Shown here one piece after another: positions 43,160 through 57,090 of a stretch of DNA of 64,000 nucleotides. A program made the position numbers and the translations under genes. Origin of the DNA: Apoderus coryli (taxonomy: Eukaryota; Arthropoda; Insecta; Coleoptera; Attelabidae); the NCBI GenBank assembly GCA_911728435.2, contig OU452204.1, forward strand, positions 12,958,001 through 13,022,000, given 5' to 3'. Under the pieces are notes generated by a model. That model had not been told where the DNA came from. It made no database searches and was given only the letters and a program-made list of their open reading frames with translations. Position 1 is the stretch's first letter. Each line of letters opens with the position of its first letter.

Positions 43160-43325
43160 CCAGTCATAGCTTTCAGAACAAACAATTTGGAACAACATCC
43201 GGTCTTATCAACGTTCTTTCGCATGTTGGTATCGTTAAAGTAACTAGAAGTCCCGGACGTATTATTATGTTTCCCATTAATTCGGGAAGATCCTCTTGTA
43301 AAGCAATCATGTCGATTCAAGTAAC
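43160..43325 (-). pseudogene. hAT transposase C-terminal relic
   Basis: A minus-strand frame reads IALQEDLPELMGNIIIRPG, then LLVTLTIPTCERTL. This resembles the hAT dimerisation block (L...LLTLPVT.A..ERSFS). Only about 40 codons match, with a shift soon after. Confidence 0.45.
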
Positions 43326-44603
43326 CTAGTGATTATCTTTTTTTTCTTTTTTTTTATAGAGGATAACTGAGTAAAACCACCAAACTGTTTTATACTAGCA
43401 AAGTTAACTTGTATCCCCCCTTCTTACTCTCTCGTTTCGGCTTTATATTATGCCTGCTCGAGGCTGTTGCAAAATTTCATTTAAAGCTTTTGCGACCTAC
43501 GTAAAAGTGTCCAAAGCTTCATATGTAGGCATACCTATGTTCAGATTGTTTTTAAAATTTTATTCATAACCTGACTTGCCACATACACACAAAAGAAAGA
43601 GAAGCAAAGAGATTCATATACCTACCATATTCTGTGAGGGAGAACTTTTATTAAATCCTCTAGCAGCCTATGTTCATACATGGTGAGCCATAAGTTGTTC
43701 AAATGTACATAAGTGATATCACATATTAGTTTCCTGCACAACTTTAGCAAAAGCTAAAAGCTACATTGAAATGTTGATATAAAATTGTGTGCTTTATTCT
43801 ACTCACAATTTTGTTTGTAAATTTACTATAGTGGCAAAAATTTCCAAAATAAAATATTTTTGTATATTTTGAGGCTTGAGGCAATCGTTAGTTAACCTTC
43901 AAAATCACTGTTTCCAAAACATATGAAATTATGGAGCTCGACATGGAGTTTATAAAAATTCTATAATGAAAATTATATAATTTGAAATTTGTTTTTGTAA
44001 ATACCTATCTGTGTATGTGATATTCCATTCCATCAGTATTTTATGTAGAATGCTGTAGGAGAACTAGTGTAAATAATATTTTTATTGCCAAATAAATGTA
44101 AACACGTCATCATTTGACTTTATCAAAATTTGTAATAAATTGAAATTAAAAAAAAAAATATATGAAAGTTATGCCAAAATCTTCTATTCTTGATTATATT
44201 TATATTACTCTTGAATAACTGTTTATAGTACTCCAGCAACAACGCACTCCATGTCATCGTCCAACCCACGCTCAATAAATTTTTAATAAAAAACAATTGT
44301 TTTTTGTTGTTATAGCTTTATCTTTATTTTTTTGTTAACAAATCTACTTTAGGATTAATTATTGTAACATTAAAGAAATGAACTTCTATCTAATCCACAT
44401 TTAGTGATTTTTATTTTGGATACACCTGCCCAAGCAAATAAACCTAATTACAGGGCAGGGCGAAAAAAGACATTTAACATTTTACAATAAATTAAAGAGA
44501 ACAAATTAATTATGTAGTAGTTAACCACAGTTAAAATAATAGACAGTGACTTCACCTCGTGTCGGCACGTCTGATGTAGATGGGTCCAAAGCAATTCGCC
44601 GCG
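43326..44603. other. AT-rich stretch, nothing recognised
   Basis: No motif recognised. Confidence 0.3.
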
Positions 44604-44665
44604 CTTATAGTTATAGTATAGTATATTATATTATAGTATAATATATAGATATAGTATAATATAGT
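44604..44665. repeat. TATAG-type simple repeat
   Basis: Irregular repeats of TATAGTATA-like units over about 60 bases. Confidence 0.7.
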
Positions 44666-46359
44666 AGCGGGCCAGAAATGAGCTGGGAATGCGACGAGTC
44701 GATGCCGTTTTCAGCGTCTAGTGACGCTTCTTGTCTATAGTTAATATTCGATGATTTAATCTAACATACTACACCTACAATACCAAGCGAAAGTGCTACA
44801 AATAGTATTTAAGCTGTTCATTCAACATTACAGTCTGATTTAAGCTGCCTTCTGTTATCGAAAATAATATTGATTACCTAAATAATTAGTCAAAATAATT
44901 GTATGTTTTAAATAAAACATGTTGCATCACCTATAGACGACCATGTATTACCCACACTCAAATTTGTAGAACACAGGTGGAAGCAAGAGTTTTTGGAGAT
45001 TGTATACCTTTAATATTTGATTGTTAAATGAAAATAGTGCCTTTGATCCAAATGAGCTAACAGAATATACATTCTATAGAGAGTTTGTGTAAAAATTTAA
45101 AATTAAACTTTTAATCTTGGATACAATTGGTTTTCGAAGACAAGTAGGGAAGTAGCTTCTATTCAAAGCCTACTAAGACGATATTAATTTTTTTCTTAAT
45201 TTTAGAAGGTACATGAAGTGACCCAAATCCAACCCCACTAAATTCCAAGAGTGTGGCCTTTTGGAATACAAAAGCTTGCTATAGTTACTCGAAAACTACT
45301 AGGCCAAAATTTTTGATATATTCTGGAAACGTCATTCGATTGAATGTATATAAAATACCCCCTTAAATATTGCCGCATCTTTTTGAAACACCCTGTGTAT
45401 ACCTATATAGAGAACCATTACGAAAGTATATATTATTTTTTATACTTAATTCAAAAATGATAATATATGGGTCATTTCATAAAAAAAAACATAAAGTCGA
45501 CATGCTACTTAATTCGGAAGCACCACATATGATGTCGTCACTAACTACACTATACTACAACAGAACTTGTACCAAATTTTTATTTTTGGAAAATATTATA
45601 AAATATTACCAACGATTACTTAAATTTAATTTTACTCCACAACAAAAGCTGTTTTGAAAAAAACATTGTACAGACTAAATGTACCAGATTTAAGTCTAGG
45701 CTATTAAATGCTTTTACAAAACACGTTCCGCAGATTTTGGCAAATTTAAAATATGGTTGTGTGGCCGGGGGATTTTGTCTTGTTACGTAAAATGGTTTAA
45801 TCCGCACCGGTAAGTCGTCGTTAATTCTCGGTCGAATTAGGGAGGTGCCAGTGCGGGATATATCGTTTTACTGCAAGATGTTTCTCACACTTCATTCTCT
45901 TAAGTACGAGGTTGACCCATAAAATAATAGAATTATATCTTGTCTCGAGGTCCTTGAGGTTTGTTTAAAACTACAACTCCCCAATTCGTTAAGATTGCCT
46001 AGGCAGGTAGGCCTGTCAGAGTAGATTGCGTTGTTGCAGCATTTCCGATCTATGATCCATTCTAAAATGTACAGAGTGTCATCTATTTTTACCTATATGA
46101 ACTTTTTTGTGACCCACCTTGGACCTCTGCAACTTAAGTGCATGTTCAACTTAGAACTTTCTTGCCTGATTCTGAGTTATATGAGGACGACCAATATATT
46201 AATAATATATATATTATTAAAGCATATTCACACACAAAAATCGTAAGTATATAAATGAATTAGGTTTCGTTCTTTATTGAGAGCACAGAAAGAAAACTCC
46301 AACAACCTAGAACGTTAAATAACTTTGAAAAACCAATGCAAATCTTACTATACAACAAA
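44666..46359. other. Stretch with one possible Tc1-type end
   Basis: At 45383-45402 the string TTTTTGAAACACCCTGTGTATA looks like the end of a Tc1/IS630 element. No coding sequence was recognised with it. Confidence 0.35.
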
Positions 46360-46720
46360 AATTAAAAAGATAGAGCAATTATTGAAAGTGTCCACCAAAT
46401 ACTTCAAAGCACTTTTAAAAACATTTCTGTAAGGAGTTTCATACGATTACGATAAAGTGGATTTTTCGCACAACTCTTACTCTGATTTACTGGTCTCTTT
46501 GCAGACCATATCAAGAAGTCCAACGAATTGAAAGCGGGACTCCTCGGAGATCAATGAATTTCACTTTCACGACCAATCCATCGCAAAGGAAAATATTCGT
46601 CCAAGCATTCAGTTCCCTGGTGGTAGAAATGAGGAGATCTTGCATAAACTACATTCGCATTCTCCAATCTATTAGTATACCTCCAAGGACCAATTTTTTC
46701 TAAATTGATTTTCTTCATTT
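46360..46720 (-). pseudogene. Tc1/IS630-like transposase relic A
   Basis: Minus strand reads VVYARSPHFYHQGTECLDEY, FPLRWIGRESEIH, then after a stop SPRSPAFNSLDFLIWS. This is the block DGAPPHFS....YLDE.FP.RWIGR.GPI.WPPRSPDL.PLDFFLWG of an insect IS630-type family, with several substitutions in the key residues. Confidence 0.75.
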
Positions 46721-46959
46721 ACATCATGATTTTCTCGAAAACAATTAAATAGAGGGAACATGCATTCGACTCACTTAACTTCCAGAGGTCAGGAGCGGAG
46801 CTGCTCTAAATATTAAGTTTCAAGTTTAGTGAGTAGGTAGGTACTTACACAAAATTTGATTTACACAAATTTAGAATACTAGTAAGAAAATTAAAAAATA
46901 TGAATAAAATGACGAATTTTTGAAGCCTTGTATTTCGGGAAATATCAGCCTTAATAAAA
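46721..46959. other. Spacer between two Tc1/IS630 relics
   Basis: No motif recognised; may contain an element end. Confidence 0.3.
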
Positions 46960-47745
46960 ATATGTTTTGCTCATCGTTATGAAATCATTTTCACAAATGC
47001 ATAATGGAATCCTCTTTCGTAGAGAATACATTAGTCTCAGTGTTGATTCCGGATTATCCATTAAAGCTCGACAATTCAACTGAATCCTCATTTGTAGTTC
47101 TTCCACAGAACTAACTTCAGAGGATACACCGTTTCTTTAAGGTAACTACAAAATCTAGCGGGTTGAGATCAGGGAATCGAGGAGGCCAATGAATTAGACC
47201 ATCAGCAACCCGACCTATCCATTTAATGGGAAAATGTTCACTAAACCACCTTCTAGGTGCTCTACTAAAATCCGGACGAGCATAAAAGACATAGCTGCTC
47301 ATTCGTCGGCAGAAAATTGAGGTATAATAACGCACCGTTTAGAGTTGGAGGTAAAATGCGGTTTCCAATTAACCGATTCCCTAAGGTGGCAGCCCATAAT
47401 TGTTAATTTTAAATGTGTGTTTGTAATGAGTCTCTTGATTTACCATAGGATTTTCTTCCGACTAATAGTTTGCATTGTGGGAATTGAACATCCCTTGCCG
47501 TGTAAAGGTAGGTTTGTCAGTACACAGAATATTCTTCAAGAAACGGGGAACATGAGCTCTTGTCACTGGGGAAAATCATCTGGCAATAGTTCCTGAACTT
47601 GTGTGTAATAATACGGGTGTCTTTGAGAAGCCTCCACATCTTCATATCGGTTTGTTGTGCTAATTTTCTTAGTTGTGGCACTTCCTAAACATTCTCCCAA
47701 AGTTAAAATCATATCAGTATATTCACTGTTAGTATAGGTTTCCAT
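46960..47745 (-). pseudogene. Tc1/IS630-like transposase relic B
   Basis: Minus strand. N-terminal block METYTNSEYTDMILTLGECL (47745), like YTNEEYADM...YGEC of this family. Later blocks: HFPIKWIGRVADGLIHWPP, RFPDLNPLDF, and SVEELQMRIQLNCRALMDN with LRKRIPLCI at the end. The transposase is nearly complete in outline but broken by stops and frameshifts. It is the same family as relic A, on the same strand. Confidence 0.85.
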
Positions 47746-48204
47746 AATTACTAAGAAGTATCAATAAAGTTTATAAACACGAATACACCACTTTTACAAA
47801 CTAGAAAGTTTTGGAAAACTTTGACAGTTGCAAAAAAACCTTTCGACAAGATCTGTCATAAATATTACGAACACTGTAAACATAGGTGCTATGGTTAACT
47901 ACTTTACAAACATATTTTTAGCCGCATATGACTTTCTTCTAATAATTTAGCACTAATAGCATACGTATTAATAAACTGAAAATATCTTGGAAATGGTACA
48001 TCCAGGCAATTTTTCCTAAGAGTACCTTTTTTGTTGGGTACTAAATGGGCTCTCATTTTTTGTCATTACCAAGTCTGTAAAGTAAACATCAGAAGAGTTA
48101 TGAATGAAAATTTAGCTTAGACATTGTGTGACTAGCGCCCTATAGGTTTTAAAAGAACGCGAGTATTTTTATTCGATTATGCTACCACAAAATATTTCCT
48201 ATAA
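47746..48204. other. Stretch without recognisable gene
   Basis: Lies upstream of relic B on its strand; may be its 5' flank. Confidence 0.3.
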
Positions 48205-48362
48205 TTCATATTCAGTTAGCAAATTGTAAAAATAATATTTTTTTTAACTCCCTGTATCTCGACAAGCAAGGCCCCTTCGGCAAAAATTTGTATAACAAAG
48301 CTACACTTAATATTTTCTATCACCTCTAGAAATATGGCCATAACTTTCTGAATTACCCTGTA
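48205..48362 (-). repeat. Probable Tc1/IS630 terminal segment
   Basis: On the minus strand it starts ATACAGGGTAATTCAGAAAG and ends near GAGATACAGGGAGTTAAAAA. The ACAGGG ends are typical of the family of relic B, whose 5' end could lie here. Confidence 0.35.
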
Positions 48363-51300
48363 TTCATGCGAAAACTGCGATGTAAGAACTACATTATGCA
48401 TTCTATAGCAAATTCAGTTTCAGTAGGGGTAGTAATGGCATCTAAAACACAAATAGTTAAGCGATGGTCCGATCGAATCATATTTTAATACTTTCATCCT
48501 TTCTTGCCGCGACACCTCAACGTTTCCTTGGCCAACGCCTTAACCACTGCCTATATTTAGATACTTAAGACGGCAAGCTCTTATTTCAAATTCGATTAAA
48601 ACATCTTATTATTTTATATACAGACACACACCATTCTGAGATTCTCTTACTGTTGTCTTGATTAGTAATACAACGCCTGTTATCCTGTATTACTACCTAA
48701 AACGAAGACAGTGAAGTGCAAACTGTTATGTACAAGTAGTTTCTTGTTACAAGCAATTTGTAGTCTTAAAATTTCAATATTGCAGATAATTTAAAAGGAA
48801 ATTACATATTTCTGGGCTGTAACAAGCTAAATCTAAAAGAGAACCTCATTACATTATACACGGTGTTGGAAAAGTACAATTGACTAAGCTATGAAAATTT
48901 AGCTCTTTACTGAAGTTAGTCCTGTATGATAGTTACACTTCCGGTTACTCCGGAGATTGGTATTCTAGATAAAACTTCCTTTATATTATTATAATTTAAC
49001 TTACTAGTTGTCCTGTTTATAAAGATTTCAAAATATAACTATTATTTCAGTCTGTTTGCTTGGCCAGACTCTAAACTTAAGGTTCTTGATTTTGATTGAG
49101 CACAAGTTTAGGCAATTCTGGAAGATTGGGATAGTTCAATTTATGTATGTGGAGTTGAACCTCACAGAGAAAAATCTATCATATCATGAACCATATGCAC
49201 ATTCAATCAATGATAGCATATATTCCGTATTCCACAATCAAAGCTACATTTCTTTCAATTATAGTTATATGATTAATTGCGAAATATATGACTTTATTGC
49301 TTTAAGTATAAGAATTAATTGACTTCCAATCAAATGCCTCAATTATAAGAATATATTGAAATTAAATAAAAAGTATTCATTGGACTAAGTGTCACTATCG
49401 TTGATAGAACATTTATTGCTTTTTAAGGGGAATACAGAAATTATAGACAGAATATATTTTGGTATTGAAATAATTGTTTTGTCATTTTAAATCAATTTTA
49501 TATATAATCCTGGAGAGAAATTAATTACTTAATTTAATAAAACTATCACGTTAACTAATTGTATGAAATAAAAGAAAGTTTTTATTCAAAAACAGTTTTA
49601 TTAATTCTATAATACATTGTATTCTAATAAAAAAATATTACTCTATAATCACAGTACAAAAAATAAACAATACATTAAAAGATGTATGTCATTCTAATAC
49701 ATGAACATTGAACATGTACGACTAACAAAATATTAAACCAAATATCGTATTTGTGCTTTTTTACCATATCTTCATAGTGTCCCACTCCCACTCGGTACTT
49801 GGTATACTGTATACCTACCTACATCGTGCTAAAACAGGATATTATGAATTTTGAGGTTATCTGAGGTTGCAAAAATGTATTCCATGCTGCCATGCTATAC
49901 TGGTTAATGTGAAATAAAAAGCTTTTTTTTGAATGGAACACCCTGAATAGTTTTGTTAAAACGTTTTTAGTATGCATTATAGGTACCTCTTAAATCATTT
50001 GTTGGCTAGACCGATCTTTAATAGTATTGTTCGAAAAGCTTACACAAAATAATTTATAGTAAAAAACTTATGATTAGATATACTTAGTTAGGAGTAAAAC
50101 TTACCGGAGAATATTGGAATTAGTTTGTCCAATTCTGAGGCGTTTAAGAAGTCTTCCATAATATATTATTGCAGATTATAGAACTTAACTATATAGACAC
50201 GCGCTACCGGCACACAAATAGAATATATAAATGTAACATAACCTATTGTTTTAAGCTTTATTGCTAGTGACTAGGGAGTTCCGAAATTTCCCGATACATC
50301 AGCCCGAAATCTACGTTTTTATATCAATGGTTTTGAATTCGTTTTATTATATCGGCGTATGAAAGCATTTTTTTTTAATTCAAAAACTAATATTTACGAA
50401 GTGGGGTAGGTAGTACGAAAATCCAGTTTTTATTTAATTTATATACTTAAATTCGATACATGCATGAGTGCAAAATGTTGGATACTCGACGTTTTGTGTT
50501 TCGATATATCGATGAATTTAGCCCGGCCCAATAATAAGTTAAGGTTGTCCCAACAATAAGAAGTATTGACTTAATATTATTTAGTTTATTTAAATAGTAG
50601 AATATGATAGCGAGTAAAATTTGATTTTGTTAATTCAATGATATATATCTAATAATCCGAGTAGAGAAATAATATTCTTCCAATGCTTTTTCTTGCTTAT
50701 CGTAATATAACAATATTTGAAATAATACAATTGCAATATTAGTTGCCAATTATTACTGTAATCATTGAAAGAAAAAATATATCTGTTTTGTGCCTAACAT
50801 ATATGAAATTGAATTTCAATAATATCTGGAATGTCGGATTAAGTATATATTTAATGTTGGCCGAATTGTAATCTAATGAATTAAGTATTACTGTCATTAA
50901 ACCAAAATAGAGGCAATCAAACATATCGCTAATATTGATATTACAGTAAGATTTTTTTCTGTGTAGTTAAAATATGTAAATACTGGGCTTCCCTTTATAA
51001 AACCCGCCAATATAGGAGATTTCTTTATTTTTTAATTAGCAGAGATCTAACTATACGATTTCGTGGCCACTGTTATGGGAGGAATATGGGGGAATATTCG
51101 AAATTTTATAGTTAGCCAGATTTCTGTGTTAGCCATTTTGAATGTTCTTATATAAATATAGCGAATATTATAATATTTCCACAATATGGAGAATATAATA
51201 TTATGTTATTTACATTTCTTAGTTTAAACGACAAAATTAAAATATATAATTTTTGCATTTAGTTTAGGAAATATAAATTTGAGTTTGATAGATTGATGAA

Positions 51301-51736
51301 ACTAATTGCCATGAATTCACAATAAACCCACTTCTAAATTTTATAATAATGATATGAAATCCTGCCTTACTCTATACCCCAATAAACAATGTAATAATAA
51401 TGTAAAAATACTTTTTATATTACTTTTTACTAATATACTCTATAAAAACAAAAATTCCTCAATCAAGAATTTTATTACATACCGCATGAGAATCCCAGGT
51501 GTAGCATAAATCAGGGTTATACATGCACAAAAGGCCTCACAGACCCTCCCCTTTTTGTTGCAGATAATAAACAATAAACCGTACACAAGGGGTAGTGCGT
51601 ATAGTACATATTAGAGGGGACAGTTACTCACTACTCTATACTATCTCATAGAGCTTGAGCTTGCGAGGTTTTTGCTATTTGAAAAATAAAGTCGGAATTA
51701 CATGTTGGATTGGACATAAAAGTAACTATGAATATA
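48363..51736. other. Long AT-rich stretch without recognisable gene
   Basis: At 49926-49942 TGGAACACCCTGAATA resembles a Tc1/IS630 end. An open frame at 49056-49322 shows no family features. Nothing else was recognised. Confidence 0.35.
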
Positions 51737-52831
51737 CCGGGTATTAAGGGTGGACAGGTAGCATATCTCAGAAAATGATAGTCGTAGGACAATGGAAATA
51801 AAATTCTTTTAGGGAAAAAGACCATGGGAAATCACTGGAAATAGTTATTTAGTTCCTAACTATACCGCTAGGGGGCGTAACAAATACAGTAATGCGAAAA
51901 ATACATTCTTATTGAAAATTTCGCAATATAAGTTAAAAAACAATACTACCACAGTAATGCTACTAAGATTCGGGATTTTTTGGTGTATCACTTTTTATTG
52001 TGCGGCTTGAAATAAAAGCAGCAGGCAAGGACGAAATTTTACCTATGATAATGTCTATAACTTTGTTTTTTTTGATTTTTCTTTAAAAACTTAAATGGAA
52101 TGATACAAATATTTTATCATAAATGAAAACTAAATTGAATTTGCAACAAAAAAGTCCAAGACCGCACATCAAAATCATTATTTGTTTCAGAGTTGTGGCC
52201 AAAAGAATGTTTTTCACCAAAATTCGTTGAGAAATTATGTATCTTTAATTTTCTGTGATCAAGAATGCCATGGGAAGTAAAGAAATAGGTTTAAACTTTA
52301 TTAAACTGATATTTTAACAAATAAAAATAATTAAAAATCCAATAAAATTACCAAAATGCAGAGCTTTCATAAAATTTGTTAAAAGAGGTTAGTAGATTTA
52401 GATACTTATGAAACAAAATAGAGACAAATAACTAAACGCGAATATGCTGCTAAATACCGTGACCGAAGACACCATAGCAGAAAAGTGTTCCGTCGGTTAG
52501 CAGTCCGTTTACGAGAGTTGATCCAGTCCCGCTCAGGAGACGTCCAGTTAGCACTGAAGATAATATTATAAACGTTCTTGCTTATGTGGAAGCAAATCCT
52601 CATGTAAGCGTCAGTGACATTTCTTCAGACTTAAGAATAAATCGCACTTAGCGTTCCGGATTTTAAAATCTTTTAAACTGCATCCTTACTTGGTAGTGTT
52701 GTTTTTTAACTTATAATGCGAAATTTTCAATAAAAATGCATTTTTCGCATTACTGTATCTATTATGGTCGATTTCCCTAAAAGAATTTTTTTCCCATTGT
52801 CCTACCTGTCCACCCTTAATGGAATACCCGG
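51737..52831 (+). mobile_element. Tc1/IS630-like deletion derivative with TIRs
   Basis: 1095 bp, starting CCGGGTATTAAGGGTGGACA and ending with the near inverse, flanked by TA on both sides. The inverted repeats extend inward with GGACAATGG, AAATTCTTTTAGGGAAA and GTAATGCGAAAAAT; the left arm has an extra insert. Between 52430 and 52690 the plus strand reads EYAAKYRDRRHHSRKVFRR, EDNIINVLAYVEANPHVSVS and ISSDLRIN over shifted frames. This is the N-terminal helix-turn-helix part of the same family as relics A and B. The catalytic half is missing. Confidence 0.85.
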
Positions 52832-53463
52832 TACTGTTAATTAATTTTGAATTACAAACTTAATATTAAGTTCTGAGGAGGTTGTTCTAATTCTTGAATA
52901 ATTCAAGATTTAATTTGAGGTTATCATACATTCCATTTAATATTGGCCCTCACCATTATAAGTATCTAACCATTATCCTTGTTTTATTGTGCTTAACGGA
53001 CCCACTATGAAGTGCTGCGGACTCTCAGCTCCAGTCCTCTACTTCAACGTTGTCCTCAGTTACTTCCTCGGACCAAATTGTCTAATTGCGTGTGCGAGTT
53101 TCAATTATTTTCATTTATTTGGTTATATCGAAATAAAGCAGTCTTGGTCGCTTATCTTAATCCGTTAATTTGTAATGTTGAATACATGTTACAGGCTAGA
53201 TTATTTTTCTACTAAAGTTCAAAACAATTTGTAAAGAGAAATAACAATAACTGTAAGTTTACATTTATTATAACATGAATGGATTTTTCTTAGCATACAT
53301 TTTCCGTGTGTTCCAAAGGGGTAATATTTATTACTGCCACATTGGTAAGCGATATATTTGACCCAGATATAAGTATAGTGCTTTTGGATAATTAGAAAGC
53401 CTAAGATACCTTTAATCATACACTAATATACCGTAAGTTAAATTTAAATTTAATTTGCAACAT
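52832..53463. other. Stretch without recognisable gene
   Basis: No motif recognised. Confidence 0.3.
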
Positions 53464-53960
53464 GCAGAATTCAGATGGGGATACTACAAGGCTCGAAATT
53501 GAGTCCACTTTTTTGTTCGTCTACAACGGCAATTTGCTAAAATTGGTTTCAACTGCAAGAGGTTCAAACTTATGCTGGCGATAAGCAGCAGGTTTAATAT
53601 ACTATAACTATCTATCTGTTTTATTCAATAAAACATACAGCAAACGAACGAGTATTTAGCTAGATATTTAAAATCCTTACAGAAAAACTGGAATTCAAAG
53701 TCAAAAAAATATAAATCTATAAGTCCAATATCCTATTCGAACCAGAAATTAAATATTATAGAGTTCCGTGGTAGTAGTAAAGTTTACAACTGAGGAGAAA
53801 AAATCAACAAAAGCTCTTGGTTATATTGTAGCGAAATCCCGCTCCTGAATACAGAAAAATTCGAAAGTTGTTACAAAACTATTGGAATTAATAATTTAGA
53901 ATCGAACTTGACAAGATTGAACCCAGAGTCTCCAACAGAAAGATTTTTTCCAACAAATGA
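53464..53960 (+). pseudogene. LINE reverse transcriptase relic, decayed
   Basis: RMGILQGSKLSPLF at 53473, then in another frame TYAGDK near 53570 (YADD expected), then KVKK-like thumb remnants. The order fits a LINE RT, but decay is heavy. Confidence 0.45.
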
Positions 53961-56289
53961 AGCCTAATTTATTTTGGTCATGAAAATTTCAACCAGCTCT
54001 AGGTCTATTCTAATGTATTTTCTCGAGGGACTTGTTGCATTATTGCGCTTTCCTTCACACGAATCCAATAAATACATTTTTCTTTGTTATATCTGTTATA
54101 GGGGGAGTAAAATGACATAAAAATCCATTCAAGAGGGTGTATCTTACTAGTAGTAGGATCCCTGATAGGGCGTAATAACAAGATTGTTCGAATATACAAG
54201 CACGACGATGGTTTATTGAAAACTTATGTTTTTTCTCGAATATCTGAAAAATAGTTTGTATTCTATTAACAGCATGTACAAATTAACAAACTTTGCATTG
54301 GGATAACTATAGTTTATCGGGTCACTAGGCCATTTTCATCATAATGTAGAATCAGTAGTCGATTATACCAGTTCTAATTAATTTTAGAAGTTATTTTTAT
54401 TGAGCAATCCGATATCGACAATCTGAAGCCTGAAATGCCTGTATTGTATAATATTTACTGTATTATTATTTATTTGTTGTTGCCAATCTGTTTTTCACAA
54501 TCACCTTCTAAAGTATATTTAAACATTGCTTTATTAGGAAGCATAATACTCGTAGTACTCTACAATTAAACACGGCGAACAGTTAAACAATAAGTTTGAA
54601 TTTAAGGCCAAGTATAACAGTAAAGGCTTCTTTTTTTGCAGTAAAGCCCGTTAACACATTGCGGTTTATATCGTTTAAATTAGTTTCGGCACTTGAATAT
54701 ATAATTTTATTGTAAATTAAATTCAATTCACCTTTGACATGCTCACGCGGCATCGTGTGGTCGCATGTTTAAGCGCCTATCGTATTTAAATCGAACATAA
54801 ATGTATTGAAACAGGTTAGGAGTTGGGAATGATGCTTAAATGAAAACTCAAAACTTTTTTTTTATTTAAAGAGAAAGAAAAGCTTAGTCTTAAATATCTG
54901 CAGGGTTTATTTACAAAGTATTTCCTTATCTCTTAAAATACTATAAATTCTAGACGGATCAACTAACAGATCTTCTTCTATCTTCCCTTTTTGTAGAATG
55001 AATATGGACGTAGACATTCGACTCAGTTACAGAGTCTGCTGCTTTTTGGTTTCATTCTATTCAGACATGGGACGGCATCTAAATCAAGCTTACAACAATA
55101 TGGGTATGTCTTTAATTTGGCGAGCCGGTATTATGTCCGTCCATTTCTTCGTCAATATCAATCTAACTTCTTGACAAATATCATATAATAGAGGTTTGGT
55201 TGTACATTTGTGAATTGTTTCAAAAAGTTGCCTGTAATTTTTTAAGCGGTAATACCTATTGGATAATGTTAATGTACTTTAACGCGAAAATATCTAATAG
55301 AAATTCAGATGATTATGTTTCAATTGTTTGTCAACTTTCTTCACTTAAATTGACATAACATCAGAAATGTTTATTGTTGGACGTATACGAATAGAACCTC
55401 AGATCAAACTTGCCGAAAGGTGAACAACTAGGTAGGTGTGTCAGCTAAATTTTTAAAGTTAAATTAAATATCCAGATTTTGCTGTTGGTAACTTTGTGAC
55501 TATCTCTAATATAATTTAAAAAGGTATTCCATTCAAAATGAATAAAAATCAATTGCATAAAAACATAAGGCAATTAAAATTTAATTTCTTTTTACATTTC
55601 TCTAATTCTTCTAATATGTGGTTCTTGTATGCCGACCACAACTGTTAATTATAGAAATTACCCTTTATTTACAACTAATAATTTTTAGTGAACAGAAACA
55701 TTTGAGTGCCCCTTTGGGGTAGATCACATTAAAACAACCAAGTTTTAATGTGATGTGAGCTGCCTCTAACAAAGAGACAAAAGCTCGATACAACATCTTC
55801 AAATGGCATTTCTCATTGTCATTGCTGGTAATGATATTGTTTCTCATAAACTAGCTAATATATCTAGCTCAATGGCAATTTACAGAAGTTTGATGTTAAC
55901 GCACATATTTTGTTTGTCAATGAATTTCATATATAAAAACGATTGATTTCAATATCAATTATAGTTTCCAAAAAACTTATTTTTGCACCTCCTAATATAG
56001 CAATAATTTGTAATCAATACATTTTTATTATAAAATATTCACAAGTTAGAAAACGGTAGAAGTTAGTAGATAATACTGTTAGGGATGTCCAAGATAGGTC
56101 TTGGTATTGCAGTTTTGGTTATGCAAAAAATCAACCAGCTAAATGCTTGCAAGTCGTTCTTTTCGAATTTAATTTTTTCACCAAAAGTCGAATGTAGAAT
56201 CTTCTAAAGATATCTGTAGTACCTTTGACAAAAAAAAGTGGTTTAATAAAAGAAAAAAATATAGAAATAAAAATTAGAGGGAATTGGTG
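53961..56289. other. Long AT-rich stretch without recognisable gene
   Basis: Both strands read; only a short perfect hairpin at 55723-55754 stands out. Confidence 0.35.
55723..55754. repeat. Perfect 13-bp hairpin
   Basis: ATCACATTAAAAC, six-base spacer, GTTTTAATGTGAT. Role unknown. Confidence 0.7.
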
Positions 56290-57090
56290 TCAGAAGTCAT
56301 GGTCTAGGTTTGTACAGTCTCTATAATCCTATGAAATTGTGGGTTGGGGTGGAGCATATAGAGCCAATCTAGAACCTTTGGTAATCGTACAAAAAAGAAT
56401 ATTAAAAATAATCTTTGATTTAGATATTCGATTCCCGACAGGAAATTTGTTTAAACTAGCTGATGTGTTGATCATAAGACAGTTGTTTTATAAGAATGCT
56501 GTTCTCCAACTTAATAACTCGAAGAAATTTTTAGGGACGCTAGACCACGGTTATATAACTCGTGTTAAGAAAAAAGAAATTATACGGGAACCTGCATGTA
56601 AAAAAACAATCGGGCAGAGATCATTTACCTTTATTGGTCATAGGGTTTTTAATCAAATGCCAGTGAAATTGAAAAGTAAGGCGAATTTAAACAATTTGAA
56701 ATCAAAACTTTCAAGTTGGTTGAGGGGTCAAAACATTGAGTTTATGAGTTGAAGCTGCTTCTGTGTCTGTTTCCCTGCTGTATGGTCATTATACAGTTTG
56801 GTTACATTATTTTGTTTTAATATTTATTGTTTATCTTTGAATAGGAATTTTCATTACAAATATAATTTAAGTTCTTTCTAATTTTGAAAATATTTAAGTT
56901 GAGGTACCTAATTAAAAAGTGCATGTAGAGTTTTTAGAGTGTCTGTAGGAGGTGGACAAACTTCTCAAAGTTTTTACATCCTGCAGGCACCATTCTCATT
57001 CCCTTTTATTTATTTATAAATCATTAGAGTAAGTTAATCATTTTGTTGTTTTGTGTAAGTTATAGAAATAAATAAATAAAAAAAAAAATT
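56290..57090 (+). pseudogene. LINE C-terminal tail and 3' UTR
   Basis: From 56339 the frame reads GWGGAYRANLEPLVIVQKRI, LKIIFDLDIRFPTGNLFKLA, VLIIRQLFYKNAVLQ, and later RSFTFIGHRVFNQMPVKLKS. This is the end of a CR1/Jockey-type ORF2 (YGxxxWG......L...QKR.LR.I......P...LF....VL....LY). The stop is at 56752. A 3' UTR follows and ends in AAATAAATAAATAAAAAAAAAAATT near 57090. Confidence 0.8.

Noticed and set aside
49056..49322. 88-codon frame
   Set aside because: No recognised feature; likely chance.
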